From Tubiluchus corallicola (Eukaryota; Priapulida; Priapulimorpha; Priapulimorphida; Tubiluchidae), in assembly GCA_030141605.1 (NCBI GenBank), contig JAQGDQ010000322.1, positions 94,501 to 158,500 of the forward strand: a stretch of DNA of 64,000 nucleotides. Direction: 5' to 3'. Below are positions 1 through 58,485 of the stretch, piece after piece (within the stretch, counting starts at the first letter, position 1; each line of letters starts with the position of its first letter). The notes under the pieces are model-generated. The model did no database searches. It was given only the letters and a program-made list of their open reading frames with translations, and was not told the DNA's origin. The position numbers and the translations under genes are program-made.

Positions 1-718
1 AGCAATAATGACATGTTTATATTCACAACCCAGTCGAGTTTCAATCGTGTAAGAAGCAGCAATAATGACACGTTTATCTTCACAACCCAGTCAAGTTTTA
101 ATCGTGGAAGAAGCAGCAATAATGACATGTTTATATTCACAACCCAGTCGAGTTTCAATCGTGTAAGAAGCAGCAATAATGACACGTTTATCTTCACAAC
201 CCAGTCAAGTTTTAATCGTGGAAGAAGCAGCAATAATGACATGTTTATATTCACAACCCAGTCGAGTTTCAATCGTGTAAGAAGCAGCAATAATGACACG
301 TTTATCTTCACAACCCAGTCAAGTTTTAATCGTGGAAGAAGCAGCAATAATGACATGTTTATATTCACAACTCAGTCAAGTTTCAATCGTGTAAGAAGCA
401 GCAATAATGACACGTTTATATTGACAACCCAGTCAAGTTTCAATCGTGTAAGAAGCAGCAATAATGACACGTTTATATTCACAACCTGATCAACTTTAAA
501 TCATGTAAGAAGCGGCAATGACATGTTTATATTCACAACCCTGTCGAGTTTCAATCGTGTAAGAAGCAGCAATAATGACACGTTTATATTCACAACCCTG
601 TCGAGTTTCAATCGTGTAAGAAGCAGCAATAATAACACATTTATATTCACAACCATGTCGAGTTTCAATCGTGTAAGAAGCAGCAATAATAACACATTTA
701 TATTCACAACCATGTCAA
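1..718. repeat. 57-bp minisatellite with two-unit higher order
   Basis: About 12.5 units of 57 bp in the intron after GMC exon 5, running off the left edge. In the left half, units ending GTGTAAGAAGC alternate with units ending GTGGAAGAAGC, a 114-bp higher-order repeat; right-hand units are more diverged. The unit is a multiple of three, so it forms an artefactual open frame. Confidence 0.95.
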
Positions 719-798
719 CTGTAAATCACATAACAATGGAAAAATCTACTGTATTTGCAATTTTTCAAAAATGCAATAATTGTGTCGTATTTTCCTAC

Positions 799-920
799 CT
801 TGGTGACATGGGCAGAAGTAACAACATGTAAATTAGAGCGTTGCATTGCTGGCCGCAGGAATGCATCCGCCGTTGTCTGCCTTTCTCCATTGTGTACGTT
901 TGACTGTCCTCTCATGACAC
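799..920 (-). CDS. GMC oxidoreductase exon 5
   Basis: Residues 217-257, [23 protein letters not shown] and [13 protein letters not shown], matching the conserved stretch that follows the FG motif in GMC enzymes. Acceptor CATCTAG|GTGTC; donor CCAAG|GTAGGA, phase 0. The following intron runs off the window through a 57-bp array. Confidence 0.9.
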
Positions 921-3900
921 CTAGATGAGCAAAACTGTTTTCTAAAATGGAATGATCTCACAAGAATTCAGCAAATGTATTAATCAGAGATGAGATTGCA
1001 TTACTATTTAAAGGACAAGAAGATTTTTTATTTACATAAAGCTTTTGTCTTGAAATTTTTTGTCACTTATATGCTGTCTCATCGCACGCAGAACTCGTAT
1101 TAGTAACAATGCTGTATAAAACTTGTAAATATAAACTCCTGCCATGACCGCTAGGTGCACGTGTTTTCATGGTAAGTCACTTAAAATAAGTTTAGACAAC
1201 ATTGCATAAATTTTGAAAAATAATCTGAGCATTCGTAGCTCACGCTGTTGATAAGATTAAATGTGTGTCTTTTTGGTGAGTCAGTGATGCACACTGGGAA
1301 GGTGAGTGTGTGGTGTTTTACCAGTCGGCACGAACATTCTAAATTTCTAAGAATTTTCTTTTCTGGTTACGTAACTCTTTCAAACAGCTAAGCATAATGC
1401 AAAGTAACTCTAGTATGTATAAATTATTATATAATCTATGGTTTAGGGGACATTCTAAAATTGTGTTTTCCCCTTTAAAGAGACACGTAATCTTTGGAAC
1501 AGACTAGGCGGTAATATGAACGGTAAATAAACAAAAATTGTCATCGGGTCGCCTGCTGTTTTTGCATTGCGTCAAACGTTGTTAGCAACATTAGCAGTTT
1601 AGTACCAAATTGATCCTCTCCATTCAAATCTCCAACTCTGAATCCGATTTCTTTTGCTGCCTCGATAAACGTATCCACGAGCTCCGTATTCCATATGGAT
1701 TCTGTGACCACCAGAGGTCCGCCACGTCCATGATAATCTAAATGAAAAGGATTAGAAAGTGAATAAGTTTACAATATTTTCATGTTTGTTTTATTAATAT
1801 CAGCAAAAGAATTTATAATAATAAACAATACTTGCACAGAAACGAACCAGAGTCTTTCAGCTGAGGGATTTGAATGTCTTCCGACTTCTTGAAGTACGGC
1901 AGGACGTCTTTATACGACCACCCTGTAGCACCCATCTTCTCCCAAAGATTGTAGTCCTCTTTATTTCCTCTTATGTAAGCCATTCCGTTGATGGCGCTAG
2001 ATCCACCCAGAACTCTTCCTCGTGGCCACAAACTTTGCTACAAAGCACAGAGTTGAATTAAACAAAGCAAAGTACAGAGGTATGTGAAAGACAGAATGCT
2101 TTGAATGTGGTATTTTTTACCGTTACGCTAATCAGTTATTACCAAAGCTGCAACGTTTGTTGTGCATTAGTTGGTTTAACAGCAAAATCCATTTTATATT
2201 TTAAGATTTTCTTATGTCTTTATATTTGTGGATCAGAAACTCTATGTTTGCATAGCTAGGACTTGACACACAATAACGTCTTTACTGAACATGCTCACTG
2301 ACCCCAAAAATATACCCTATTGCCAAACTCTTTGCTGAAGTATAGAATTCCCTAATGCCTAATTCTTTGCTGAAGTATAGAATTCTCTAAAGCCTAATTC
2401 TTTGCTGAAGTACAGAATTCCCTAATGCCTAATTCTTTGCTGAAGAATAGGATTCTCTAAAGCCTAATTCTTTGCTGAAGTATAGAATTCCCTAATGCCT
2501 AACTCTTTGCTGAAGTATAGAATTCTGTAAAGCCTAATTCTTTGCTCAAGCTGAAGTATAGAATTCCCTAATGCCTAATTCTTTGCTGAAGTATAGAATT
2601 CCCTAATGCCTAATTCTTTGCTGAAGTATAGAATTCTCTAAAGCCTAATTCTTTGCTGAAGTATAGAATTCCCTAATGCCTAATTCTTTGCTCAAGCTGA
2701 AGTATAGAATTCCCTAATGCCTAGTTCTTTGCTGAAGTATCTCCTTAGACACTATCACAGCTGTATAAGCTATGATGGTTTCACTGTTATACCAGTCAGT
2801 AACAATTTCTTACAATTTGTCATTTTAAATCTTAGTCTGGTACCTGCCTGATTTTCACACATATTCGTCCGGTACTTGCCTGATTTTCACACATCTTAGT
2901 CTGGTACCTGCCTGATTTTCACACATCTTAGTCTGGTACTTACCTGATTTTCACACATCTTAGTCTGGTATGTGCCTGATTTTCACACATCTTAAACTGG
3001 TACTTGCATGATTTTCACACATCTTAGTCTGGTACTTGCCTAATTTTCACACATCTTAATCTGGTACTTGTCTGATTTTCACACATCTTAGTCTGGTACT
3101 GGCCTGATTTTCATGCATCTTAGTCTAGTATGTGCCTGATTTTCACACATCTTAGTTTGGTACGTACTTGATTTTCACACATCTTAATCTGGTACTTGCC
3201 TAATTTACTGGCCTGATTTTCACACATCTTAGTCTAGTACGTGCCTGATTTTCACACATCTTAGTTTGGTACTGGCCTGATTTTCACACATCTTAATCTA
3301 GTACGTACTTGATTTTCACACATCTTAATCTGGTACTTGTCTGATTTTCACACATCTTAGTCTGGTACTGGCCTGATTTTCATGCATCTTAGTCTGGTAC
3401 CTGCCTGATTTTCACACATCTTAGTCTGGTACTTACCTGATTTTCACACATCTTAGTCTGGTACTTACTTGATTTTCACACAGCTTAATCTGGTACTTGC
3501 CTGATTTTCACACATCTTAGTCTGGTACCTGCCTGATTTTCACACATCTTAGTCTGGTACTTACCTGATTTTCACACATCTTAGTCTGGTATGTGCCTGA
3601 TTTTCACACATCTTAAACTGGTACTTGCATGATTTTCACACATCTTAGTCTGGTACTTGCCTAATTTTCACACATCTTAATCTGGTACTTGTCTGATTTT
3701 CACACATCTTAGTCTGGTATGGCCTGATTTTCATGCATCTTAGTCTGTTGTGTTTTTTTGTTGGTACTCTGATTTTCACACATCTTAGTCTGGTACTTGC
3801 CTGATTTTCACACATCATAGTCTGGTACCTGCCTGATTTTCACACATCTTAGTCTGGTACTTACCTGATTTTCACACATCTTAGTCTGGTATGTGCCTGA

Positions 3901-6474
3901 TTTTCACACATCTTAAACTGGTACTAGCATGATTTTCACACATCTTAGTCTGGTACTTGCCTGATTTTCACACATCTTAAACTGGTACTTGTCTGATTTT
4001 CACACATCTTAGTCTGGTACTGGCCTGATTTTCATGCATCTTAGTCTGGTACGTGCCTGATTTTCACACATCTTAGTCTGGTACTTGCCTGATTTTCATG
4101 CATCTTAGTCTGGTACTTACTTGATTTTCACACATCTTAATCTGGTACTTGCCTGATTTTCACACATCTTAGTCTGGTACCTGCCTGATTTTCACACATC
4201 TTAGTCTGGTACTTACCTGATTTTCACACATCTTAGTCTGGTATGTGCCTGATTTTCACACATCTTAAACTGGTACTTGCATGATTTTCACACATCTTAG
4301 TCTGGTACTTGCCTAATTTTCACACATCTTAGTCTGGTATGTGCCTGATTTAACGCATTTTAGTCTGGTACGTGCCTGATCTTCACACATTTTAGTCTGG
4401 TACTTGCCTGATTTTCACACATCTTGCAAGCATCTTTCTGTGGCACTGTCCTATAGCTCCAGTCGTACTTAGTATTACGAATCATCCCGTGCATGGCCGG
4501 TTGACGTATATCAAGATTTTCAACATCGTCAATTCCTGCTTCTAGTAGCAACACTGTAAAATTAGGATTCTCCGACAGTCTGCTTGCGACGACACAACCT
4601 GCAGTTCCTCCTCCAACTGTAACAAATACAATTAATTACTGCTGTTATATCATTCAATTAGTTCCTAAAGTTTACATATTCATTGGATCTTTCTAATATT
4701 TCCAACTGACACTCTAAAAATGTTCATACACAGTCTGCTCGAGTTGCGATCTTTTAAATATTTTTCCCTCTGACCCCTTTTCTGTGGAATTCTATCTTAA
4801 ACTCATTTCTCTGAAAATTACAACTTCTCTTAATTCAAGAAAAATACCAACAGATACACTCTACCACTAGCCAGTTAGTAGTTTGAATTCCATGTTTATA
4901 CGAATAGGTATTCATATCTACTTATTTCTAATCACCAATGTCTTTATTTGATGTGATTTATGTAAAAACAGAGCAGGGCCTGGCCCTACCACTGGTTGCC
5001 TAGCCCTAGGGGGTGAAATTCTCGAAGTAATTCTTTAATTTATAGATTTGGTTTTGGCATAAGTAATAACATAGTGTATGTATAATACATAAATCGCTGG
5101 ACGTCAGTCAACCAGCGGGGGTCCATCTTGTAGTGGTTAATCAGACCCACAATCACCCGCTGTATTTTGTCTCTAACAGTTTTTCGATTGCTTGCGCCAG
5201 GACCTACTACCAACTTGTGTGATACATTTGCATGTGAAGCTGTTTGCATGACATGTGCTTGGGACACGTGTAAAGTGGATGTCCGCTAGCCAGAAAGGTT
5301 AGAAGTACGACTTGTGAGTTTGCCCAATGCGAAAAAACCACTTAGACAAGCATCACCAATGGGTCAAGCATGTGGGCGCATAATGGATTGCTCAACCCGT
5401 TCAAAATTAATAAAATTCTGTTGTCTGCTCGAGGTTTCCCATGTTCTATTGTTACTGATGGCTACATGTAGATAAGACAGATTTCTTTTATTTTAGAATT
5501 CTGAATGCCCAATGTCTACAAAGACGTGACGGGCGCATGATGGTGATGATGTAGATGTGCGGGCGTGCTATATCAACACTTAACGCACTGTAATAAAATA
5601 ATTCAGATACTGTACAGCATAATATAAGATTTTTTTCGTTGCGCGTGACTGTATGAATGAAAACTAGACTGTACGTTTTGTAATTATTAATATTCACAAA
5701 GTTTAGCTCGGGTAGCATACTTGATTTTTATCAAGTTTATTCACATCTATATTATATTATATTACACTACATATTATATTACATTACATTATATTATATC
5801 ATATCGTATTGTGTTATGTTATGTTATGTTATGTTATGTTATGTTATGTTATGTTATGTTATGTTATATTATGTTATGTTATGTTATGTTATGTTATGTT
5901 ATGTTACGTTATGTTATGTTATGTTATATTATATTATATTATGATATAACTGCACAATTTTAATGAGAATGAAACAAACTGCTTGCGTTACTGTCCTGTC
6001 AGAACAGTGCCTTTTATTATCCCATTGTTGCTCATTTGATCTTAACATAGCACAGTGATCAGGGTCACGTGATTGGCAAGTGAAGTTAAGGTGCTGAGGT
6101 TGGCCGGTGGATGGATGGGTGCACTGGTTCGATTGTCGTTCTGTGTGGTTTCATTCGCTGTATTAATTCTTGCTGTTTAACTCATACAGGGAGGATCCAC
6201 ACGTATGTGGCTATGATAACCTTGTCTTGATAAGTACCTACGTCCTGGTCTTGCCACATGCACTGAAACTAAGTAATCTCTGCCACTGAATGCTGTATTG
6301 AGACTTACAGTGTGTTGACTCGTACAGGAAAAGCTAAAATATAAAAATCAACTTACCGATGACGTAATCATAACCCTCATCTGGATCCTCCCTGATAATA
6401 CTAACTTTCTTCTTGTTGCTGACGTAAACAACAGCCGCCACTAATGCAATGATAGGTGCTATTCTGCCAAACAT
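799..6474 (-). CDS. GMC-family FAD oxidoreductase, N-terminal part (gene runs off left edge)
   Basis: Five coding exons, joined 6474-6357, 4616-4408, 2037-1848, 1737-1606 and 920-799, give the first 257 residues. The family (choline and glucose dehydrogenase-like) is usually about 560-620 residues, so more than half, including the catalytic His region, lies outside the window. Seen: an N-terminal hydrophobic segment (residues about 4-18) suggesting a signal anchor; the FAD-binding [19 protein letters not shown] and LLLEAG; the GMC signature [21 protein letters not shown]; then YHGRGGPL and [13 protein letters not shown]. All junctions keep phase (1, 0, 1, 1, 0). Intron 2 has a GC donor and carries the splice-site array described separately. 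The substrate cannot be told: the family oxidises alcohols, choline, sugars or ecdysteroids. Confidence 0.93.
1020..1420 (+). repeat. Dispersed repeat, copy 1 (partner at 21195-21595)
   Basis: This segment of about 400 bp matches 21195-21595 in the same orientation over scattered blocks, for example GCTGTATAAAA, TTTAGA(C/T)AACATTG and TCAGTG(A/G)TGCACACTGGGA. I see no terminal repeats. It is an old interspersed element of unknown class lying in GMC intron 4 and the end of exon 4's downstream flank. Confidence 0.6.
1606..1737 (-). CDS. GMC oxidoreductase exon 4
   Basis: Residues 173-217, [19 protein letters not shown] to NGEDQFG. Acceptor CATTTAG|ATTATC; donor CAATTTG|GTACTA. Intron 3 is only 110 nt. 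Confidence 0.9.
1848..2037 (-). CDS. GMC oxidoreductase exon 3
   Basis: Residues 110-173, [18 protein letters not shown] onwards: GMC signature 1 and the [10 protein letters not shown] segment. Acceptor TTTGTAG|CAAAG; donor GACTCTG|GTTCGT, which makes DSDYHGRGG with exon 4. Confidence 0.9.
2310..2745. repeat. 35-bp minisatellite in GMC intron 2
   Basis: About 12 units of GCCTAATTCTTTGCTGAAGT plus TATAGAATTCCCTAA or TCTAAA variants. The two variants partly alternate. Two units carry an extra CAAGCTGAAG. Not at a splice junction. Confidence 0.92.
2838..4431 (-). repeat. 32-bp array copying GMC exon 2 end and its donor
   Basis: About 50 units of 32 bp. On the minus strand each reads ATGTGTGAAAATCAG (the last 15 bases of exon 2) then GCAAGTACCAGACTAAG (donor and first intron bases). 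Most copies keep GCAAGT, but at least five (near 2940, 3430, 3560, 3860 and 4210) read CAG|GTAAGT, a perfect canonical donor. One unit near 3745 is disrupted by a T-rich insertion. Confidence 0.95.
4408..4616 (-). CDS. GMC oxidoreductase exon 2 (GC donor)
   Basis: Residues 40-109: the GGGTAG dinucleotide-binding loop, LLLEAG and [10 protein letters not shown]. It ends DACKMCENQ at AATCAG|GCAAGT, the strongest form of a GC 5' splice site, and phase 0 fits exon 3. The last 15 exonic bases and the donor are the unit of the 32-bp array that follows directly. Confidence 0.88.
5815..5945. repeat. (ATGTT)n microsatellite
   Basis: About 24 copies of the pentamer ATGTT with TATAT and TACGT interruptions, flanked on the left by related ATATT steps from 5750. 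In GMC intron 1. Confidence 0.95.
6357..6474 (-). CDS. GMC oxidoreductase exon 1
   Basis: Residues 1-40, starting [20 protein letters not shown]. The start is the first ATG before a hydrophobic stretch and is followed by a basic KKK cluster, as in a type II signal anchor. It ends YDYVI plus one base at donor G|GTAAGT (phase 1). Confidence 0.9.
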
Positions 6475-6788
6475 TTTGTAATAAATCACTCTTTCTGATT
6501 AGCACCACTTTTATTTACAACGTAAAGCTTATGTGCACAATAGGGCTAGGCTATAGTATAATTCATTCAGTCTAACAGGTAAAAAAACAGGTATGCAAAG
6601 TGATTGCCAACAGGTAAGATACGTTGACAGGTAATGCCTAGTGTACAGGTGCGTTTGTCCTTGGACAAATCCCCGGCCCCAGGGTTGTATATCTAGGCCT
6701 CACTGCTTGACGTACTTGTACTATACATAAACATTTACCCAAGTTTCGTGTCTAAGTTCAATTTATTTTTCTTATCACTGTACGTACA

Positions 6789-7092
6789 AGCAGTAGGAAG
6801 GGCTAGTTTATAAAACCACCGTAGTTGTTTGTATAAAATACACATTTTCACAACACTAGCTGCAGCCTAGATGCAGGCAACTGATCCTTATAAACCCAGT
6901 TTTTCCCTCGGGCTGCTTGTACACAGAACCTGACAATTGTTTCATTCACTACATACAAGCAGTAGGAAGGGCTAGTTTATAAAACCACCGCAGTTATTTG
7001 TATAACATTCACATTTTCACAGCGCTAGCTGAAACTGATCCCTATAAACCTAGTTTTTCACTCGGGCTGCTTGTACACAGAACCTGACATGT
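6789..7092 (+). repeat. Two-copy direct repeat upstream of the GMC gene
   Basis: AAGCAGTAGGAAGGGCTAG to CTTGTACACAGAACCTGACA occurs at 6789-6932 and again at 6958-7092. The second copy has lost about 17 bp. The pair lies 300-620 bp upstream of the GMC start codon, so it may contain promoter sequence; I see no clear TATA box. Confidence 0.85.
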
Positions 7093-7510
7093 TTCCTCCA
7101 CACCTGCAACCTCGCTCAATTCCCAGCATATTGCCTGGTAATATTCACACATTATACAATTAATAACTACGCAAAAGTAATGGTAGAATTTTTTTGATTT
7201 CCTAACAAATTTATGAAATGCGTGACAGCCTGAGCATGATATACGTGTGCAAAAACAATGTAACATTTTGATTTATTTCCTAAAACATTTACGAAATAAA
7301 TTAGTCTGACATACGGATGATATATAGCAGTGCAAAAATGATGATAACATCTTTTTTCATTTCTCAAAACATTCAACGAAATGAATCGGTCTGACATCCT
7401 GCTAACATTCGATCCTCTAGTTAAACAATTTGTGGTGTGTTAGCACACCGTTGTTAAACGTTGCCTACCAGTGTTACAAAGGCAATTGCCAAAGGAAGAA
7501 AAAGTGCAAT

Positions 7511-7537
7511 ACCCCCCCCCCCCCCCCCCCCCCCCAT
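7511..7537 (+). repeat. Poly-C tract
   Basis: A run of about 26 C residues in the intergenic region, prone to length error. A shorter one lies at 37350-37364. Confidence 0.95.
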
Positions 7538-7716
7538 TGACGGAATTTGCTAACTATCGTCAAATGGCTACCGTAATTTCATTTCTTGTACTTAAAGACA
7601 GGCGGGAGGGCAAAGTTTGGATGACTAAATGCCCTGAATTCAATTACTTTCGCATTTTCGATGCAAACAAATACTGAAACTTGACTTTGTATAAAAATAT
7701 TGGTGTTTTAATTCAG

Positions 7717-8295
7717 TTAAAGGAAAGCCCAATCTTAAACTGCAGGTCAAAACAATCTACTCTTTAAAATATTGAAAGGAAACAAACTATTCTTTCAAAA
7801 ATGACCTACGTGAAAGAATTATTACCACACAAACACAATTTCGAGTTCGTGCCACTAGTTCTTCGCTGTTACATGCAATTTCGCCATTCGCTAGTTAGAC
7901 AGCTGCGCCTGTATTTCGGAAATGCATTGCACAAAAACAGGTGCTGTACCTTTCAATTTAGATGTGTTAGTTTGTCACGTTCGACCGCTCATGCGTGAGC
8001 ACAGTGGTAAATTTGAAATTTGAATTTTTATCTTAAAACTTGCCGAGTTTTAGTACAACACACTGAATATCGTACAGTAGCACAGTTTTTTTGTAGCACA
8101 GTACATGAAATTTTCACTTTCGCAAACACGAGAAACACGCTCGTGGAATATTTGTGCCTTGAAAATTATGTTAGTTTGTGATATGATCAATAGCTGGGCT
8201 CACCTACCGTTAATTAAGATATTAATCTATTATTTAATTATCAGAAATGCTTTTGCAGTAATAATTGTGTTAAAATGTATCCTGTCTTCCTTTAA
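7717..8295 (+). mobile_element. Non-autonomous DNA element, family C, copy 1
   Basis: 579 bp bounded by TTAAAGGAAAGCC and GTCTTCCTTTAA, an imperfect terminal inverted repeat of about 10 bp starting at TTAA. Related copies lie at 16079-16560, 48376-49020 (inverted) and 54104-54703. No transposase is encoded; the short reading frames are incidental. TTAA ends are compatible with a piggyBac-type element but the superfamily is not proven. Confidence 0.7.
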
Positions 8296-8479
8296 ATTTT
8301 TCAAGTCACTCTGCTATTGTTGGGGGGATGTCTAGCTTTGTCTTCTGCACCAAGATATAAGAACTCTGTATGCTGTCTTTCTCTAGTTATGCTGATCTCT
8401 ATAGTTTTCCATACAAACTGCTCTCTTCCCTGCTAAATTCAAATGTTTTTAATGTTCCTTCTAAACAGCAAACTACACT

Positions 8480-8765
8480 AATGCTCACAACACCCACCGC
8501 TGAACGGGCTATCTATCCATGGCCGGCACCACCCCCGGGCCGTTCCCGTTCTTCAGAAATAAGAAGTGTAAGTTTTGGAAAAAATGACCGAAAAATGGCC
8601 ATTTTTGGAGGTTTTTCGCCCCCCCCCCTTCCTCCCGGTGGGCCCGATTCGAAAAATAAACCCCCAATGGCACGACACTAGATCGAGACCTTTCGTTTGA
8701 TGTATAGATCGCCGCAAATGGTGCCGTCGTCCGAGCTGTAGCCTCGAATCTTATATATATACCAG
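8480..8765 (+). mobile_element. Element D, 5'-truncated copy
   Basis: Matches the 3' part of the elements at 32580-33300 and 33311-34142: CACCGCTGAACGGGCTATCT, a C/G-rich block, TTCGTTTGATGTATAGATCG, then TGTAGCCTCGAATCTTATATA. A fixed 3' end on a TA microsatellite and a truncated 5' end suggest a retroposon (SINE or LINE tail). Confidence 0.65.
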
Positions 8766-9454
8766 CAGAATTATTACATGTGATTTTGATTTATTTCCAT
8801 GCATGCACAAATCAGTTTCACCACCGACACTAATGCAGTTCCAATATGGGGATCTTTCTACTACCTGGCACAAAAACCCAGACATTTATATTTTGGTTAA
8901 CAAGTTACATGCATCGACAAGTGAAATCTACTATGAATTTCCTTGAAAATAAGTAGTGACGATGTAACCAATCACAAAAATTGAACATTAATAGCTAAGA
9001 TTGTATAAAAATAGCCTCTGGGATGTTTTATTAAAATTACTCTCATACACAGTTCTAGTAAAAAAGTGCAAGGTAAGTGCAGGTACGTTTGAGAACTTGA
9101 GTAAATTTATCACCCTAATTTGCTTTTCTATACAAATAACAAAAGCTTACAGCAAGTCTGCAGATAAACTGACATTTCAAACTACAAAACAAATTTAACA
9201 TGGCAATAAATTGTAACTGTCACTTCTAAAATAACAATCTATAACAACATATGGGTCACCTGGTTTGGTTAACACATGAAGAAACTGGCAGATTTACAAC
9301 TCTTTAATAAATAATGATTATTTAATTGATATGAACGTCTGTCTTATCATCTATTATTTGCAGCAAGTTAAGTCAGTATCATGTCAATATTAAAGGTAGC
9401 CAGCATCATTCTACCATGATATTTACATTAACTCTACTTACAGCTTTACAATAA
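8766..9454. other. Intergenic sequence without recognised feature
   Basis: AT-rich, no gene-like reading frame, no repeat found on either strand. Confidence 0.6.
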
Positions 9455-10600
9455 CGTAAATTAGCAGTGCTTACTGTTTTACAATCATCAGTGCCGTACG
9501 TTAGCTACGTTTACTGTTTCACAATCATCAGGTGATGTACGTTAGCTACGTTTACTGTTTCACAATCATCAGGTGATGTACATTAACCGTTGTTAAGATT
9601 TTACAATCATCAGTGCCATACGTTAACTGCGTTTACTGTTTCACAATCATCAGGTGATGTACATTAACCGTTGTTAAGATTTTACAATCATCAGTGCCGT
9701 ACGTTAGCTACGTTTACTGTTTCACAATCATCAGGTGATGTACATTAACCGTTGTTAAGATTTTACAATCATCAGTGCCGTACGTTAGCTACGTTTACTG
9801 TTTCACAATCATCAGGTGATGTACATTAACCGTTGTTAAGATTTTACAATCATCAGTGCCGTACGTTAACTGCGTTTACTGTTTCACAATCTTCAGGTGA
9901 TGTACATTAACCGTTGTTAAGATTTTACAATCATCAGTGCCGTACGTTAGCTACGTTTACTGTTTCACAATCATCAGGTGATGTACATTAACCGCTGTTA
10001 AGATTTTACAATCATCAGTGCCGTACGTTAACTGCGTTTACTGTTTCACAATCATGAGGTGATGTACATTAACCGTTGTTAAGATTTTACAATCATCAGT
10101 GCCGTACGTTAACTGCGTTTACTGTTTCACAATCATGAGGTGATGTACATTAACCGTTGTTAAGATTTTACAATCATCAGTGCCGTACGTTAACTGCGTT
10201 TACTGTTTCACAATCATGAGGTGATGTACATTAACCGTTGTTAAGATTTTACAATCATCAGTGCCACACGTTAACTGCGTTTACTGTTTCACAGTCATGA
10301 TGTGATGTACATTAACCGTTGTTAAGATTTTACAATCATCAGTGCCGTACGTTAACTGCGTTTACTGTTTCACAGTCATGATGTGATGTACATTAACCGT
10401 TGTTAAGATTTTACAATCATCAGTGCCGTACGTTAACTGCGTTTACTGTTTCACAATCATCAGGTGATGTACATTAACCGCTGTTAAGATTTTACAATCA
10501 TCAGTGCCGTACGTTAACTGCGTTTACTGTTTCACAATCATGAGGTGATGCACGTTATCAGAACATGCACGTTAAGTGCGATTACTGTTTCACCATCATC
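9455..10600. repeat. 81-bp dimeric minisatellite just 3' of OPLAH
   Basis: About 13.5 units. Each has two related halves built round TTTCACAATCATCAGGTG and TTTTACAATCATCAGTGCC, so the 81-mer is a dimer of an ancestral block of about 40 bp. It begins about 50 bp beyond the OPLAH stop codon and probably lies in the 3' UTR or immediate flank. Confidence 0.93.
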
Positions 10601-10649
10601 AGAACATGCACGATAAGAAATATAAAAGCTAAAATAGTATTATGCATTT

Positions 10650-57636
<46,987 letters not shown>

Positions 57637-57639
57637 GCT

Positions 57640-57850
57640 GTCAATGCAATGCTAGTAGAGATTCCGCTAGCGAAGACGCACTAATTAATCAGTTCTTGAC
57701 AGAGAACTTAAGTAGAAAAGTCCCATCAGTTAATAAAATATTTACAGTATATTATCTTCCCAGGCACGGTGGTTTTAATCATATCTCATAATACCAGTAG
57801 TATGTATATCTCATTGCTAAAAATGAAATATCTGAGACCGTGAATGCAGG
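57640..57850 (-). promoter_or_regulatory. Presumed OPLAH 5' UTR and promoter region
   Basis: Placed only by its position upstream of the OPLAH start codon. No TATA box or other core motif is clear. Confidence 0.3.
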
Positions 57851-58485
57851 CATGGTGGATTAGATGAATGTAGGTAGAAACAGCACAGGAAAAAATGCCA
57901 CAACTGGACAGGTAGGTAAAGTAGCAAAGGAGAAATTTTGCACACTTCGTAAAACATGTGTTATAGGTTAAGGTTACAATGGCGGATAATTATTTTAGTT
58001 ATTTTTGTCTCTGGCAAGGAAGCTATCTTCAACACACTTTGTGTGTTTGATTGTTGTGACTGCTAAGACAGTAAGCCTATTACGCAAAAACTACTAAACG
58101 GGTTTCCAAGTAACTTTGTGAAGAAAGGCGGGTATAGGGTTCCAAAATGGGAAGTTTTTTGCAAAACTGACTTAACACCACGTGCAAAAAACATTCGCGA
58201 AGCACTTGGTGTATAGATGTCTCAGAGAGAGTGTTTAGTATTTCTTTCTTGTTATCTCCACCTAGACAAACAACTACGAGTTAGCTCCAGTTGGCAGAAA
58301 TATGATTTCTACTGAGTACATTCTAGTTTTATTATACAAATCAATTACATTAAAATAAAATATGTGCAATTTCACCTACTTTTCCACTTGTGCCATTTTT
58401 ACCTACTTTGCATTTGTGTCAAAATATGTGCCATTTATGGACTTTTCCATTAGTGCCATTTTTACCACACATTGGATTAGACAAT
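57850..58485. mobile_element. Possible non-autonomous element with subterminal TGCCATTTTTACC motifs
   Basis: The right end has three copies of GTGCCATTT(T/A)T with CTACTTTTCCACTTG-like spacers. The left end has inverted counterparts (GGAAAAAATGCCACAACTGG, ACAGGTAGGTAAAGTAG). No clean target duplication found. Confidence 0.45.

Noticed and set aside
8105-8335. Short reading frames in family C elements
   Set aside because: Not conserved in frame between the four copies.
9455-10600. CRISPR-like regular spacing in this and other arrays
   Set aside because: The whole unit is conserved with no unique spacers, and the DNA is animal. These are minisatellites.
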